Positions 1-8,724 of a stretch of DNA of 64,000 nucleotides are shown here, in pieces; position 1 is the first letter of the stretch, and every line of letters begins with the position of its first letter. Origin of the DNA: Ruegeria sp. R13_0 (lineage in GTDB: Bacteria; Pseudomonadota; Alphaproteobacteria; Rhodobacterales; Rhodobacteraceae). The translations under genes were made by a program, and so were the position numbers. The stretch lies in NCBI RefSeq assembly GCF_017743995.1, contig NZ_JAGHRB010000017.1, forward strand, positions 1 to 64,000, written 5' to 3'. Below the pieces are notes generated by a model, which had not been told where the DNA came from, made no database searches, and was given only the letters and a program-made list of their open reading frames with translations.

Positions 1-113
1 TCATGTTCGGCAGGCTCAAGGACTGGAGGCGCGTCGCGACCCGCTATGATCGATGCCCGAAGGTGTTCCTCTCAGCAATCGCCCTCGCTGCTCTCGTTAT
101 CTACTGGTTATGA
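1..113 (+). pseudogene. IS5-family transposase, C-terminal end (runs in from left edge)
   Basis: The frame open from the window edge reads a tail with FGRLKDWRRVATRYDR followed by a hydrophobic LSAIALAALVIYWL ending at TGA 111-113. This is the typical C-terminus of IS5-family (IS427-like) DDE transposases. Only about 36 residues lie in the window, so it is unclear whether the upstream part is intact. The sequence just after the stop (about 114-127, containing CCTGACCCTAG) could be the right end of the element, but the left end is needed to confirm it. Confidence 0.75.
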
Positions 114-530
114 ATCCTGACCCTAGGCTCACTCAGCATCTATACTCTCCACAAATTGCCCCAAGAAGACCTACGCACTGCCGTTGGATCGTCCAGCTAC
201 TCTTCATGAGATCTGACTGTGCAGCAAGGTGTCTGGTGCCGACCAAGCTGCTGGATCGCAACACGGCACTAGACGTTCTGGAACCCAAACCCACCATCAG
301 TTCAGAATGCAGAGAAAGTCCGCGATGAGCCCAAAAATGACCGATGCTGCGCGATGTCTGAATGACGGCGATGCGCAGAAAGCGGACTTTGCAAAGTCTA
401 GCTTGAGCCCAAAACGAACGCGCGCTGAATTCAAACGGAATTGACTTTCCCGGATTTCAGAAAAAAGGGTTGTGAGTTTTCTGCTTTAACTCGGAGCATC
501 CCAAAACATACCAAGGTGGGAGGATTTGCT
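114..530. other. Non-coding spacer after IS5 end
   Basis: No convincing gene lies here. Short open frames exist but none shows a ribosome-binding site or family motif. The stretch probably contains the right terminus of the IS5 element followed by decayed sequence. The last bases carry the Shine-Dalgarno GGAGG (519-523) of the truncated SDR gene. Confidence 0.5.
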
Positions 531-790
531 ATGAAAACAGCGGTAGTGACTGGTGCAGCGGGAGGGATGGGGCAAGCCATCTGTCGCCAACTGCGGGCAG
601 ATGGGTTCCACGTGTTTGGACTGGACCTCAACGAGGAGGGCCTAGGTGAAATGGCAACTGAGTTAGGTTCGGATTTTACGCCTATCTGCGTTGACTTAAC
701 GGATCCCATTGCTATCGCTCATACTTTAAATGGAATTAGGTCAGAGTATTGCGGTCTGAATGCTTTGGTAAACAACGCGGGAACGCAGTC
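531..790 (+). pseudogene. SDR-family oxidoreductase, N-terminal fragment
   Basis: The ATG at 531 follows GGAGG at a good distance. The product begins with the Rossmann nucleotide-binding motif TGAAGGMGQ, carries the D of LDLNEE and a CVDLTD segment, and reaches the NNAG motif (about residues 81-84). Then the similarity stops: there is no catalytic Tyr-x-x-x-Lys, and the frame runs into sequence that is the antisense of another gene, ending at 908. About one third of a roughly 250-residue SDR is present. The break lies near 781-800, so the end coordinate is approximate. The start signals survive, so a short non-functional peptide could still be made. Confidence 0.75.
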
Positions 791-884
791 CGCCCAGTCT
801 TTCGCGGGTGAGATCACAAAGCTCACGATAGTAGAGTTGCGTCGATGCCGCCGACATGCCGCCCAAAATGCCAATCGTTTTCAT
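790..884 (-). pseudogene. Asp/Glu racemase, N-terminal fragment
   Basis: Read on the minus strand from ATG at 884, the sequence gives MKTIGILGGMSAAST followed by QLYYRELCDLTRERLGG. This is the hallmark N-terminus of the aspartate/glutamate racemase family (the usual form is MKxIGxIGGMSWESTxxYY). After about 30 residues it joins, tail to tail, the SDR fragment on the other strand. It lies 34 bp downstream of the ridA-like gene in the same direction, so the ancestral operon was probably aminotransferase, RidA, racemase, and its third gene was cut by a rearrangement. No racemase activity is expected from this fragment, because the two catalytic cysteines lie further along. Confidence 0.7.
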
Positions 885-918
885 CGTCTTTCTTCCCCGG
901 TCGCTTGAACCTCTAATC

Positions 919-1392
919 TCAGGATGCTGGGTTAACCTCAAATAGAGCCTCAACTTCGACTGGAGCGTTGAAAGGCAGGCTGGACACTCCAACGGCGGAA
1001 CGGGAGTGCCGGCCAGTTTCTCCAAGCACCTCAACGATCAGGTCCGAGGCCCCGTTGGCAACCATTGGGTGCTCTTCGAAGTCGGGAGTTGCAGCAACAA
1101 AGACCGTAAGCTTTCGGCAAGAGACGATCCGGTCCATGTCTCCGCCCAACGCGGCTGATACCTGGGCGAGGACATTGATCGCACAGGTGCGGGCAGATTG
1201 GTACGCGTCCTCTACAGATATGGAATTGCCGAGTGTTCCCCGATCCGCCAACGCCCCATCTACGAATGCAATTTGTCCGGACACGTGGAGGGTGCCGTCC
1301 GGGCTCAGGTGTGTCGGAACGTAGTTGGCCACAGCGGCTACAGCGTCGGGCAGTTGAATGCCAAGGTCTTTCAAGCGTTGATTGATCGACAT
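919..1392 (-). CDS. RidA/YjgF family protein (157 aa, long subtype)
   Basis: A 157-residue member of the RidA (YER057c/UK114) superfamily, which hydrolyses reactive enamine/imine intermediates released by PLP enzymes, or acts as a related deaminase. Visible features are the central HVSGQIAFVDG strand and turn and the C-terminal block RSAVGVSSLPFNAPVEVEALFEV, whose first Arg corresponds to the substrate carboxylate-binding Arg of RidA. It is longer than canonical RidA (about 125 aa), like the 150-aa subgroup. It begins 24 bp after the class V aminotransferase stop and is probably co-transcribed with it. An imine-handling partner for that PLP enzyme is a reasonable inference. Confidence 0.85.
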   Translation of the reverse strand: MSINQRLKDLGIQLPDAVAAVANYVPTHLSPDGTLHVSGQIAFVDGALADRGTLGNSISVEDAYQSARTCAINVLAQVSAALGGDMDRIVSCRKLTVFVAATPDFEEHPMVANGASDLIVEVLGETGRHSRSAVGVSSLPFNAPVEVEALFEVNPAS

Positions 1393-1416
1393 GCGATATC
1401 GAGCAGATGCTCGCCT

Positions 1417-2565
1417 CTAGTGGAAAACGGATTTCAGGGTTTCGGACAGTCGGTCGAGGTCATCTTCGGTGACATGCAAGTATGGGGCGAACCGCAGGGA
1501 GCTGCCGCGACGGCTGAGATAGACATTGCGCTCGGCCAAACTGGGGAGGAGTGTCTCTGGAATGCCGCCTTCGAGCCCCGCTCCGAGGATGTTGGGGCTC
1601 CGGACCTCTTTAGGTACGGGCACAAAGCCGAACGGCTCTAGGATCGTCGCGATGCTGTCATTGATGCCTTCAAGGGTCTCAGCAATGTTTGCCACTCCCC
1701 AATCAGCAATCTGCTCCAATGCCACAACGCCACCGGGCAGGATCGAGGGGATATTCTTTTGACCCATCTCGAACCGGCGGGCCCCGACTTGGTATTGGTC
1801 GTTGTACTGAACGAGGTTCTCAAACACCTCGGCATCGGCTCGGCTGAGCCATGTCTCTTCCAAAGGCCGCGCATCGTGCCACTTGGGATCTGCGTAGAAG
1901 AGGCTGAGGCCATAAGGGGAGAGCAGCCATTTGTATCCGGCGGAGATCAAGAAGTCAGGTTTCAAGTAAGCGATGTCGATTGGTTTCGCCCCCAGGGACT
2001 GCGTGACTTCGAGGATGAAGTATGATCCTACGGACCGGGCGGCCTCAGCGATCTTGTCGAGGTCCAACAAAGCGCCGTTTGTCCAATGGCAGTTGGGAAT
2101 GGCGACGAGCTTGGTCCGCGGCGTGATGCGATCCAGCACGGCTTGGGTCCAACCGAAGTCCTCAGGCGTTGGTAAGACGACAAATTTGGCCCCGGTTTCT
2201 TGACCCAGGCGCTGCCACGGTAGGTAATTGGATGGGAATGCCTCGTCCAAGACGATAATCTCATCCTGATCTGACAGGTGTTTTTCTAGGATTCGAGCCG
2301 CTGTTGACGATCCATAGCTGGCGGACGGCGTAACTGCAAAATTGTCGGCGCTGACGCCAAACGCTTTGGAAGCCGCCGTGCGGAAAGCCTCGGCGTCCTC
2401 AAAGAAGTCGTTGGGCTTGCGTTCCCAAGGGTGACATTTGGAAAGGGCCCCTTCGACCAGCGCGTCACCTGCTTTCTTCAGCAGGGGCGCATTGTAGGAA
2501 CAGTTGAAATACGTCAAGTCTGACGGGATATCGAACAGGTGCCTTTGTGACGGGATAGTCGCCAT
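1417..2565 (-). CDS. Class V aminotransferase / cysteine-desulfurase-like PLP enzyme
   Basis: A fold-type I PLP enzyme of 382 residues when started at ATG 2565, which is preceded by a GAGGCG purine tract; a longer open frame upstream would run through the divergent promoter. The Schiff-base lysine is K212 in the SAGYKWLLSP motif. The IPNCHWTNGALLDLDKI segment is typical of class V enzymes, where a His stacks on PLP. The substrate is unknown. It is divergent from a MocR regulator and leads an operon with RidA and the remnant of an Asp/Glu racemase, which suggests catabolism of a (possibly D-) amino acid or amine. No Cys desulfurase active-site loop was recognised, so an aminotransferase or lyase role is favoured. 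Confidence 0.85.
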   Translation of the reverse strand: MATIPSQRHLFDIPSDLTYFNCSYNAPLLKKAGDALVEGALSKCHPWERKPNDFFEDAEAFRTAASKAFGVSADNFAVTPSASYGSSTAARILEKHLSDQDEIIVLDEAFPSNYLPWQRLGQETGAKFVVLPTPEDFGWTQAVLDRITPRTKLVAIPNCHWTNGALLDLDKIAEAARSVGSYFILEVTQSLGAKPIDIAYLKPDFLISAGYKWLLSPYGLSLFYADPKWHDARPLEETWLSRADAEVFENLVQYNDQYQVGARRFEMGQKNIPSILPGGVVALEQIADWGVANIAETLEGINDSIATILEPFGFVPVPKEVRSPNILGAGLEGGIPETLLPSLAERNVYLSRRGSSLRFAPYLHVTEDDLDRLSETLKSVFH

Positions 2566-2608
2566 CTCGCGTCGCCTCTTTGGATCAATGATATAGAACA
2601 AACATCTG

Positions 2609-2720
2609 ATTGTATCATACTGAAGGGTCAATAATTTCATTGTATATAGGACAATGGTTTTCCCTTTATACCTGAGCCGTCCTTGCGAAACCTTAGCTAT
2701 ACAATACAATCTCTACATTG
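2609..2720. promoter_or_regulatory. Divergent promoter with repeated ATTGTA/TACAAT motifs (putative MocR operator)
   Basis: The 175-bp gap between the aminotransferase and the MocR gene is AT-rich and carries repeats of one motif in both orientations: ATTGTAT at 2609-2615 and 2639-2645, ACAAT at 2651, TACAATACAAT at 2700-2710, and ACATTG at 2715. MocR-type regulators typically bind such direct or inverted repeats between themselves and the PLP gene they control. The assignment is inferred from position and repetition. Confidence 0.55.
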
Positions 2721-2740
2721 TTCAAAAAGCGGATCGCCCA

Positions 2741-4102
2741 ATGCGTGCAAAGTACAAAGACGTGGCTGCCGACCTGGCTCGAGACATACGCAGCGGGACG
2801 CTGAAGCCAGGCGACCGCTTGCCAACACACAGGGAACTTGCGCACCGACACGGGCTGTCTTTGGGCACCGCAACGAAGGTGTTCTCCGAGATGGAAGCAA
2901 TGGGCCTTACAATTGGCGAAGTCGGACGTGGAACCTTCGTCCGAATGAATGCCGATGCCCGCGCTATGGAGTTTTCCTACGAGACTCCGGGTGAGGCAGT
3001 GGTAGACTTCAGCAAGAACCACCTGGTTCTGCCCGAGCAGGACGGCATCTTCCAAACTGCGATTGCAAAAGTACTGGCTGATCCTGGCTGTGATGTACTC
3101 GATTACCGGAACAATCCGGGGTCCGAGTATGACCGTCTAACGGCTTGGCGATGGCTGAACGAAGATCGCGACACTCCAATCGACAGCCATGAGGCAATCA
3201 CCATATGCAGCGGCGGACAGCACGCATTGATGCTCGCCCTAATGGCAACCTGCCGTCCTGGACAAGTCGTGGCCGTCGAGCGTTTGACCTATCCGATGGT
3301 GCGTCTGGCTTGTGAAATGCTCCGCTTGGACGTGGTAGAAGTGGACGCCGACAGCGAAGGGATCATCCCAGAGAGCTTTACTCGGCTGTGCCAAAAGCAC
3401 GATGTCTCAGCACTTTTCAGTATCCCCAACGTACAAAACCCGACTTCGACCACGCTGCCGATGGAACGCCGTTCAGAAATCGTGAATATCGCCAAGTCGA
3501 ATGATGTCATGGTTATCGAAGACGACGCCTATGGCTTTCTGCTCGAACAGCCGCCAACGTCATTCGCGGAACTTGCCCCAGATCGCACGCTTTACATCCG
3601 AACGCTCTCCAAAAGTTGGGCTCCTGGCCTGCGAGTGTGCTACCTCGTATCGCCAAAGAGTTACAGAGATGCCGTGGACCGTGCCCAACGTGCTTCCGTG
3701 TGGATGAACGCACCACTTATGGCTTCAGTTGCGTCTGAGATCATTGCATCCGGTCAATACAAGGCGGTTGTGCATGCCAAGCGCAAAGAGGTTTTCAAAC
3801 GCCAGGCGATCTTACGTCGTGTTCTTGATGGCATGGAGGTCGTAACAGGACCGCAAAGCATGCATGTACTTTTGCCACTCCCAACCAACGCGCGGAACGA
3901 CTGGCTGGTCGAAGTTCTTGCAGAGGCAAATGTGTTGGTGTCGCCCGCCTCTCAGTTCGCAGCAAAAGGCGAACGCTCCGGACTGCAAAATGGGCTTAGG
4001 CTGTGTATCGGCGCGCCCCGGGATCGAGCGACCATGGAAAGAGCCCTGATAACTCTGCGAACAGTAGCAGAGGCTTCTCAGAACAAACGGTCTTGGCGCT
4101 GA
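2741..4102 (+). CDS. MocR-family (GntR HTH + aminotransferase domain) transcriptional regulator
   Basis: A 453-residue regulator. Residues 1-70 form a GntR winged helix (DLARDIRSGTLKPGDRLP, then RELAHRHGLSLGTATKVFSEME). The rest is a class I aminotransferase-like domain with SGGQHALMLAL, NVQNPTS, IEDDAYGFL and the PLP lysine K291 in TLSKSWAPGLR. These regulators sense PLP adducts of amines or amino acids, as TauR, GabR and PdxR do. ATG 2741 was chosen because the GntR domain starts there; an upstream in-frame start at 2654 would lie inside the promoter. It is divergent from the aminotransferase operon, which it most likely controls, and perhaps itself too. Confidence 0.9.
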   Translation: MRAKYKDVAADLARDIRSGTLKPGDRLPTHRELAHRHGLSLGTATKVFSEMEAMGLTIGEVGRGTFVRMNADARAMEFSYETPGEAVVDFSKNHLVLPEQDGIFQTAIAKVLADPGCDVLDYRNNPGSEYDRLTAWRWLNEDRDTPIDSHEAITICSGGQHALMLALMATCRPGQVVAVERLTYPMVRLACEMLRLDVVEVDADSEGIIPESFTRLCQKHDVSALFSIPNVQNPTSTTLPMERRSEIVNIAKSNDVMVIEDDAYGFLLEQPPTSFAELAPDRTLYIRTLSKSWAPGLRVCYLVSPKSYRDAVDRAQRASVWMNAPLMASVASEIIASGQYKAVVHAKRKEVFKRQAILRRVLDGMEVVTGPQSMHVLLPLPTNARNDWLVEVLAEANVLVSPASQFAAKGERSGLQNGLRLCIGAPRDRATMERALITLRTVAEASQNKRSWR

Positions 4103-4945
4103 GCCGACACTGCGTCTTTGCAATTGAACGGCGGCATAGTCCACGGCTTAACCGTTCGCAGACCTTGAGGTTTCGCCATCATAACGAATGGCCGCTAAGC
4201 GGGCTGCGGCTGCAGCATCTTCTTTGAGTGGTGAATGTCTCTCTTGGGCTATTCCGTACAAGGGAGAGTAGTGCCGTTGACCGCTTCGGCGTTGCTGCAC
4301 TGCACCTTTGTTCGTCTCGATCAATGGCGGTTTTTGGCCGCAGAAGCCGCGTTGCGTTAAAGGTGCATTATTTGAAATAATTGGGTCAGCGCCTCACGTC
4401 GCGCGAATTTGATCTCCAAGTTGCGGAAATCCAGATCCGGGCCGCAATGCTCAAAGGCTTCACCGCACTGCGCTTCCCGAAAACCGTGACCGCTGGATAA
4501 GTCCGTCATGGGTCGGGGAGAACTCATCCTACAGGACTTCTTGTGCAACAAAGCCATATCTCGAAACAGACGACACCTGAGAACAAATCCTGATCCTAGA
4601 TCCGGCCTGAGCGCCTTATTCTGCACACAGGCGGAATCTACACCTTTTAGGCAAGTGTTGTTGAGGACCAGCGAGCAACGATGCTGAACATAGTCTTTGC
4701 CGGTGAAATATCGGCAGCCGTGAAGCGGTCAGCCTTGGACAAAGAAATTCTCAAATATCGCGAGCAAGGTTTTCCAAGATTGATCTGTCGCTTTTGCTGT
4801 ACACGAAGTTTACTGCAAAACATTCGGGCCCCATTTCCTCAATTGCGCCGAGTATCTCCCCCAAACGTATCCGTCTCCGCCGCGATCTCGCATCTATGCC
4901 CGTCCCGCTGTGCGTCAAATCTTTGAACTTCAATAACCCTACCCA
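4103..4945. other. Long non-coding interval with a dispersed repeat copy
   Basis: There is no supportable gene in these 840 bp. Open frames of 60-90 codons occur on both strands but lack start signals and family motifs. The first part contains one copy of a repeat that recurs at 19618-19772. The remainder looks like decayed sequence between the MocR locus and the glycan cluster. Confidence 0.5.
4181..4345. repeat. Dispersed intergenic repeat, copy A (partner at 19618-19772)
   Basis: This block aligns along its length with 19618-19772. Shared landmarks are GAATGGCCGC, CGGGCTG, a short variable stretch, CCGnACAAGGGAGAG, then GCTGCACTGC, CCTTTG and CGTCTCGATCAATGGCGGTT. Substitutions are scattered and indels small, so the two copies are old and diverged. 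No open frame is conserved between them. Confidence 0.7.
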
Positions 4946-5662
4946 CTACACATAGGTTTTTACTCGCGCACTGCTCAAATCTAGTGACCCATAAAGTTCG
5001 GACAGCATTTCATCAAGCGGACTAAATGCTTCTAACTTAACTACTTTCGTTCCTTTCGAGCTCAAATAGTCTACAGCGGCCTGCATCATATCGTTGCGGT
5101 TCTGCAGCTTCGCAATCGAGCCGTGACGTTGTATGGCTTTGCGTTCAGGATTGGCTACATTTCGCTTTCTCATGCGGTTTGTGATGCCCTCCAGACTTTG
5201 CTCTGGCGTCGCGCACAAATGAGCCACTGCATCGGGCGCTGCATAATCGCTTAACGATTCCAGTGCATCCGAGATGACAAAATCCGGCGCATTCGACAGC
5301 CCATACAAAAGCCGATGCCAAGGCCCTTCATGCATACAAACCAAGCCTACATCGCGCGACATCTCTTCGGCGATCACGTACTCAGTCAACCCTTGGATAA
5401 ACATCGCCTTCTGTTGTGGAAATCGTGCTAAAACCCCGTTCGCCAAAGCGTTAAAATCAGGATACAGAGCATCTATTTGGTCCCGCCTGTAACTATGACG
5501 CGCGATGGCGTTCTTGCGCAAAATCGGCTTTATCTTTACGTTTTTGCGTTCAAGCGCCTCCAGTGATGTGTGGTTCCACCCGTCTGACGCCAGTTTTGTC
5601 AAAAGCGCATTTACGAGGGTGGATTTGCCGGAGCTTGGCAAACCCAAAAATTCAACAATCAC
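4946..5662 (-). CDS. P-loop NTPase / nucleotide-kinase-like protein in glycan cluster
   Basis: A 238-residue protein with a Walker A motif GLPSSGKST at residues 7-15, starting almost at the N-terminus as in small-molecule kinases and sulfotransferase-like P-loop proteins. No specific substrate motif was recognised. It starts at GTG 5662, whose codon overlaps the upstream methyltransferase stop (GTGA), so the pair is translationally coupled. A HEGPWHRLLYG segment and an Arg-rich lid-like region (TNRMRKRN) follow the P-loop. Its position beside methyltransferases and glycosyltransferases suggests phosphorylation or sulfation of a sugar or lipid in a surface glycan; that is inference. Confidence 0.65.
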   Translation of the reverse strand: MIVEFLGLPSSGKSTLVNALLTKLASDGWNHTSLEALERKNVKIKPILRKNAIARHSYRRDQIDALYPDFNALANGVLARFPQQKAMFIQGLTEYVIAEEMSRDVGLVCMHEGPWHRLLYGLSNAPDFVISDALESLSDYAAPDAVAHLCATPEQSLEGITNRMRKRNVANPERKAIQRHGSIAKLQNRNDMMQAAVDYLSSKGTKVVKLEAFSPLDEMLSELYGSLDLSSARVKTYV

Positions 5663-6303
5663 GTGGAAGTTTGCCTCAACAGAAAATGGTGGATCTCTGC
5701 ATTTCCGCCGTCGAGCACTTTGACCTTGCGCGACTCGACCTCTTCGAACCCGCTCCTTTTCAGCAAAGCCAGCACCTGCCGGCGCGACATACGACTGCCC
5801 ATTCTCTCATCGTCGGCTGGAAACTCGTATGGTCCGTCCACCCGAAAACCCAGCTGCAAAATCGCATAGGATTTGCATACCCTAGCAAATTCCCGGATCG
5901 TTTTCTTTGTGTCGGCATAACAGATAATGTCGCGCAAGAAACGCGTGCTGACGACCAGATCAAATGCCTTATCATCAAACGGCAGCTTAGTTGAGTAGCC
6001 CCGCACTGTCGTGCATCTATCATACTGATCGCCGAGCGAAGTCTGCGCCGCCATCATTATGTCGTCAGATGCGTCTAACCCAAAAACGGTGTAGCCGTGA
6101 TCATGGTAGTAATTCACAAATCGGCCTGTGCCGAAGGGGACATCTAGCACCTTGAGCCCTCTCGGAAGCATACTCAATAGCTCTTCCATCTGCTCTTGCT
6201 CAACCCACCACCAAGCCTGCTGGCGACGCTTGTCTTCGTAGTTTTTTGCTACTTTTCCATAGTAGCTATCGCCTTTTATGTTTTTTAGTCTGCTATTTGC
6301 CAT
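5659..6303 (-). CDS. Class I SAM-dependent methyltransferase
   Basis: A 214-residue Rossmann methyltransferase (start ATG 6303). The glycine motif is LDVPFGTGRF near residues 53-62, with the acidic end of strand 2 in GLDASDDIM. Later motifs are the PFDDKAFDLVVSTRFL block and a C-terminal LKRSGFEEVESR strand. The open frame extends about 70 codons upstream, but that part is basic and lacks methyltransferase features; no start has a strong Shine-Dalgarno, so the N-terminus is uncertain. It overlaps the downstream P-loop gene by 4 bp. Methylation of a glycan or a lipid precursor is likely from the context. Confidence 0.7.
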   Translation of the reverse strand: MANSRLKNIKGDSYYGKVAKNYEDKRRQQAWWWVEQEQMEELLSMLPRGLKVLDVPFGTGRFVNYYHDHGYTVFGLDASDDIMMAAQTSLGDQYDRCTTVRGYSTKLPFDDKAFDLVVSTRFLRDIICYADTKKTIREFARVCKSYAILQLGFRVDGPYEFPADDERMGSRMSRRQVLALLKRSGFEEVESRKVKVLDGGNAEIHHFLLRQTST

Positions 6304-6576
6304 CGTATACTCTGCTATTGCATCGTTTTTTAGCTCGGAGCCGAACGATATCTGGTTTATAGTTTCAAGGCTACGATGTTTCTTCGTCAGGCGCATCGAA
6401 GCCGTATCTTTAAAAACGGTTTTTTGGCCTGCTGCGTTCGTATCGAGGCTAGATAAGGTTCTTTTGCATTTGAACTTATCTCTTTTGGGTCGTGCGGCTG
6501 GGTGAAAAGCCACCTTCGCCTGCGAGCAGTTCTGGAACCGCTATAGCTCGGAGCTTGCTAGTGTTGATATCTGGTT

Positions 6577-7773
6577 TGACCTGCTCCCCTGAAATGTCCC
6601 CGATTTGAGGATAGCCTGATCTCCATTTGAGGAGACAGACGATGAAGAGTAGCCGTTTCAGCGAAGAACAGATCATTGGTATCGTGCAGGGACACTAAGC
6701 TGGGTTGGGCGCGAAGGAGCTGTGCCGCAAGCACGGGATCAGCGAAGCGACATTCTGAAGGTGGCGCTCCAAGTAAGGCGGCATGGAGGTGCTCGGCGAT
6801 CGAAGACACTGGAAACTGCGAACGCCAAACTGATGAAGAAGTTGGCCGAGCAGATGACGGATGTGGCGACGTTGAAAGAGATGCTTGGAAAAGACTTCTG
6901 AAGCCCAATTCGAGAAGGAGTGCTGTGGATTGGGAGATGAAGACCAAGGGCTGCAATCAACGCCGCGCTTGTGCGTTGGCTGGGATCGATCCGCGTTTGT
7001 ATCTACGGACTGCTAAGCGACGGCTTGATACAGAATTGCGGACAAGGATAAATAAACTGGCGTCCGAACGGCGGCGGTTCGGCTATGGACGGCTGCACAT
7101 CCTGCTGAAGCGCGAGGGATGGCAAGTGAACTGGAAGAAGCTGTATCGGCTCTACCCCGAAGAAGGGTTAACCGTCCGTAAACATAGCGGACGCAAGCGC
7201 GTTGTGGGCACTAGGACACGAATGGCGATCCCTCAAGGACCGAACCAGAGATAGACGCTCGACTTTATGTCCGAAGCGCTGGAAGACGGGCGCAGGTTCC
7301 GGGTGCTGAACGCCATTGATGACTTAAGCTTGGAATGCCTGGTCGCTGTGGTGGATACATCCATCGGCGGCGCGCTTGTCGCCCGTGAACTGGATCGTAT
7401 TGCTGAACTTCGCGGCTATCCGTGCCTTGTGCTCTCGGACAATGACACGGAACTGACCAGTAGCGAGATGCAGAAATAGCAGGAGGACCGAAAGGTCGGT
7501 TGGAAATACATCGCGCTCAGCAAACCCATGCAGAACGGTCTGTTAGAAAGCTTAAACGGAAGAATGCGTGAAGAGTGCCTCAACGAAAACCTGTTCCCGT
7601 TTCTGCGCCATGCCCGCCGCATGATCGCGGCATGGCGCGCCGACTACAATCACCAAAAGCCCACATTCGAGCCTCGACGGTCTCACTCCGTGGGAGTATC
7701 ATCAACGGTCGAGAGAGGACCAAAACCTGAAGAGAGCTAACATATAAACGCGGACTTCAAGGGGAGCAGGTCA
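6577..7773. mobile_element. Degenerate IS3-family insertion sequence (about 1.2 kb)
   Basis: The element is bounded by matching inverted ends: TGACCTGCTCCCC at 6577-6589 and its complement GGGGAGCAGGTCA at 7761-7773. The inside encodes IS3-type OrfA and OrfB, both broken. No clear target duplication is visible beside the ends. The element lies between the methyltransferase/P-loop pair on its left and the glycosyltransferase operon on its right, so it separates two parts of what may be one glycan cluster. Confidence 0.85.
6642..7740 (+). pseudogene. IS3-family transposase OrfA/OrfB, multiply inactivated
   Basis: ATG 6642 opens an OrfA of the IS407/IS51 type (KSSRFSEEQIIGIVQGH), but a stop follows at about codon 19. 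The rest of OrfA (GAKELCRKHGISEATF and the leucine-zipper-like QTDEEVGRAD region) is interrupted by further stops and frame changes. OrfB begins near 6910 (CNQRRACALAGIDPRLY) and keeps the rve core, including DNDTELTSSEM and the second acidic block [18 protein letters not shown], but has stops near 7252 and 7477. The transposase cannot be made in one piece. Confidence 0.85.
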
Positions 7774-7838
7774 GGTACTATACACCTTCAACAGTCGATT
7801 GTGGCCCGATAGGCTCGCCCTGAGACAAGGAGAAAAAG

Positions 7839-8594
7839 ATGGGCGCGAGCATTAATTTCGCCAAAGAAGCTGAAGATCCTGAGATCACTGGACTGGATTT
7901 ATCTAGTTTCGACGAGACCGATCTAATGAACATTGTGTTGCAACGCTCTGAGGTGATGTTTGATCGCCCGCGACCAGGCAGGGTGATTCGTGCATGGAGC
8001 GAAGGGGACGACGGCCCAATTCTTGCGGAAGTTGCACGACTGGGATTGGAGGCTGCCAGACGCGCCGCCGGAGTGATTAGAGCCGAATATCGCGCGTTGT
8101 CGCCTGTTTTGAAACAACTCAAGCCAAAGCGTGTTGCAGATATTGGTTGTGGCTACGCCTTTTTTGATCTCTTCCTTGCCAGAGAGTTCAATGCAGAACT
8201 CGTGTTGATTGACCTTGAAACCAATGACCGTAGGCATTTCGGCTTCAAAAAAGCGGGTGCAGCTTATTCGAGCTTGAAAACCGCGCGGGATTTTTTGGTT
8301 TCGAATGGGGTATCGACCGAGAGTGTTACGACCGTGAACCCTAACGCGACTGCGCCGGAAACAATTTCACCGGTTGATCTGGTGGTGTCTTTCTTGTCCT
8401 GTGGGTTCCACTATCCAGTGGACTCCTATCTCCCATTTCTAGATCGCGCATTGATGCCAGGGGGGGCCGCCATCTTCGATTTGAGAACAAAGACGGCAGA
8501 TGCTCAGATTGATGCGCTCGCCCGTTTCGGCAGTATTACTGATTTGGAGGCACCGCCGAAGGCACGCAGAATCCTGCTTCAAAGGTCACATTGA
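7839..8594 (+). CDS. Class I SAM-dependent methyltransferase
   Basis: A 251-residue protein preceded by AAGGAG. The SAM-binding motif is VADIGCGYAFFDL near residues 99-111, followed by the acidic strand LVLIDLET. A late motif PVDLVVSFLSCGFHY, then a C-terminal LMPGGAAIFDLR strand, complete a standard class I fold. The N-terminal 90 residues are helical and may bind substrate. It lies just inside the IS3 element's right flank, about 130 bp upstream of the GT-methyltransferase fusion, in the same direction. It probably modifies the product of that operon. Confidence 0.75.
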   Translation: MGASINFAKEAEDPEITGLDLSSFDETDLMNIVLQRSEVMFDRPRPGRVIRAWSEGDDGPILAEVARLGLEAARRAAGVIRAEYRALSPVLKQLKPKRVADIGCGYAFFDLFLAREFNAELVLIDLETNDRRHFGFKKAGAAYSSLKTARDFLVSNGVSTESVTTVNPNATAPETISPVDLVVSFLSCGFHYPVDSYLPFLDRALMPGGAAIFDLRTKTADAQIDALARFGSITDLEAPPKARRILLQRSH

Positions 8595-8724
8595 CGCAAT
8601 GGAAAACCATAATCTATATGTACTTATAGGGCCAAGTTGAACGGTAAATCTTGGCAACGCTAAGCTGCCGTTCTGAAGCACCGTGCCTTTGTTGGGCATA
8701 ACACTATCGAATTGGACTTTCTCC

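Noticed and set aside
4357-4626. An 89-codon minus-strand frame
   Set aside because: It overlaps the dispersed repeat at its left end, and its composition and lack of motifs argue against a gene.
4751-4933. A 60-codon minus-strand frame just past the P-loop gene
   Set aside because: It would start at TTG without a ribosome site, and no family was recognised; kept as part of the non-coding interval.
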